From contig URMK01000126.1 in assembly GCA_900548905.1 (NCBI GenBank), forward strand, positions 1 to 5,739: 5,739 nucleotides of DNA, given 5' to 3'. This DNA is from an uncultured Lachnospiraceae bacterium. GTDB lineage: Bacteria; Bacillota; Clostridia; Lachnospirales; Lachnospiraceae. The translations under genes and the position numbers were made by a program. Each line of letters opens with the position of its first letter. Position 1 is the first letter of the stretch. Positions 5,671 through 5,739 of the stretch are shown piece after piece. The notes below the pieces were generated by a model. That model was not told the origin of the DNA and ran no database searches. It worked only from the letters and a program-made list of their open reading frames with translations.

Positions 5671-5739
5671 TTACCCAAGCTCCACAGGTGCCAAATGGCC
5701 GTCCGATGGCTGCCAGAGCGGAGTCCCCGGGACTGAAAA
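5671..5739 (-). CDS. Possible C-terminus of a converging gene (truncated)
   Basis: On the minus strand the window edge opens directly into a frame of 22 residues ending SDGHLAPVELG and a TAA at 5673-5671, one base beyond the kinase stop. The residue choice (PGTPLWQPSDGH) looks protein-like, but 69 bases are too few to prove coding; the + strand is also open here. No terminator separates the two genes. Family not recognised. Confidence 0.3.
   Translation of the reverse strand, partial: FSVPGTPLWQPSDGHLAPVELG

Overview
The window looks like a chromosomal piece of a gut-type, low-to-moderate GC Firmicute, most likely a clostridial one such as a Lachnospiraceae member. This rests on the families present: a sortase-anchored protein with a PGTGD sorting signal, an HflX with the SNKGTGEKQ linker, a CPBP protease and an AgrA/LytTR regulator with a GHKL kinase. 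It also rests on strong AGGAG-type ribosome binding sites and TTGACA/TATAAT-type promoters. The taxonomic call is inference; no rRNA or other marker is present.

Layout. 1-836 (+) is the 3' end of a cell-wall-anchored surface protein (repeat domains, Pro-rich stalk with GVLGE repeats, PGTGD signal, TM, basic tail), followed by a strong intrinsic terminator (863-904). 895-1452 has no recognisable gene; it holds a possible decayed minus-strand gene tail and a perfect 19-bp tandem duplication. 1453-1662 is the leader of the next gene. It carries a strong Shine-Dalgarno, two overlapping short ORFs in different frames (22 and 33 codons) and a perfect 15-bp stem. 1663-2961 (+) is an HflX-family ribosome-associated GTPase, followed by a terminator-like hairpin at 3017-3062. 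3058-3909 (-) is a CPBP intramembrane protease with its own promoter. Back to back with it, a near-consensus promoter (4042-4070) drives a LytTR response regulator (4172-4900) and a short GHKL histidine kinase (4923-5669). The last 69 bases may hold the C-terminus of a converging minus-strand gene.

How the genes may work together. The regulator and kinase form one transcription unit and almost certainly one phosphorelay. The divergent CPBP protease is a plausible target or partner, although no binding site could be defined. HflX appears to be a separate unit with an elaborate leader, which suggests regulated expression. The most interesting spot is that leader: both short ORFs encode Arg-X-Arg motifs, and a perfect hairpin starts one base after the second ORF's stop codon. 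That resembles drug- or stalling-responsive attenuation known for ribosome-protection genes. This is a hypothesis, not something the sequence proves.
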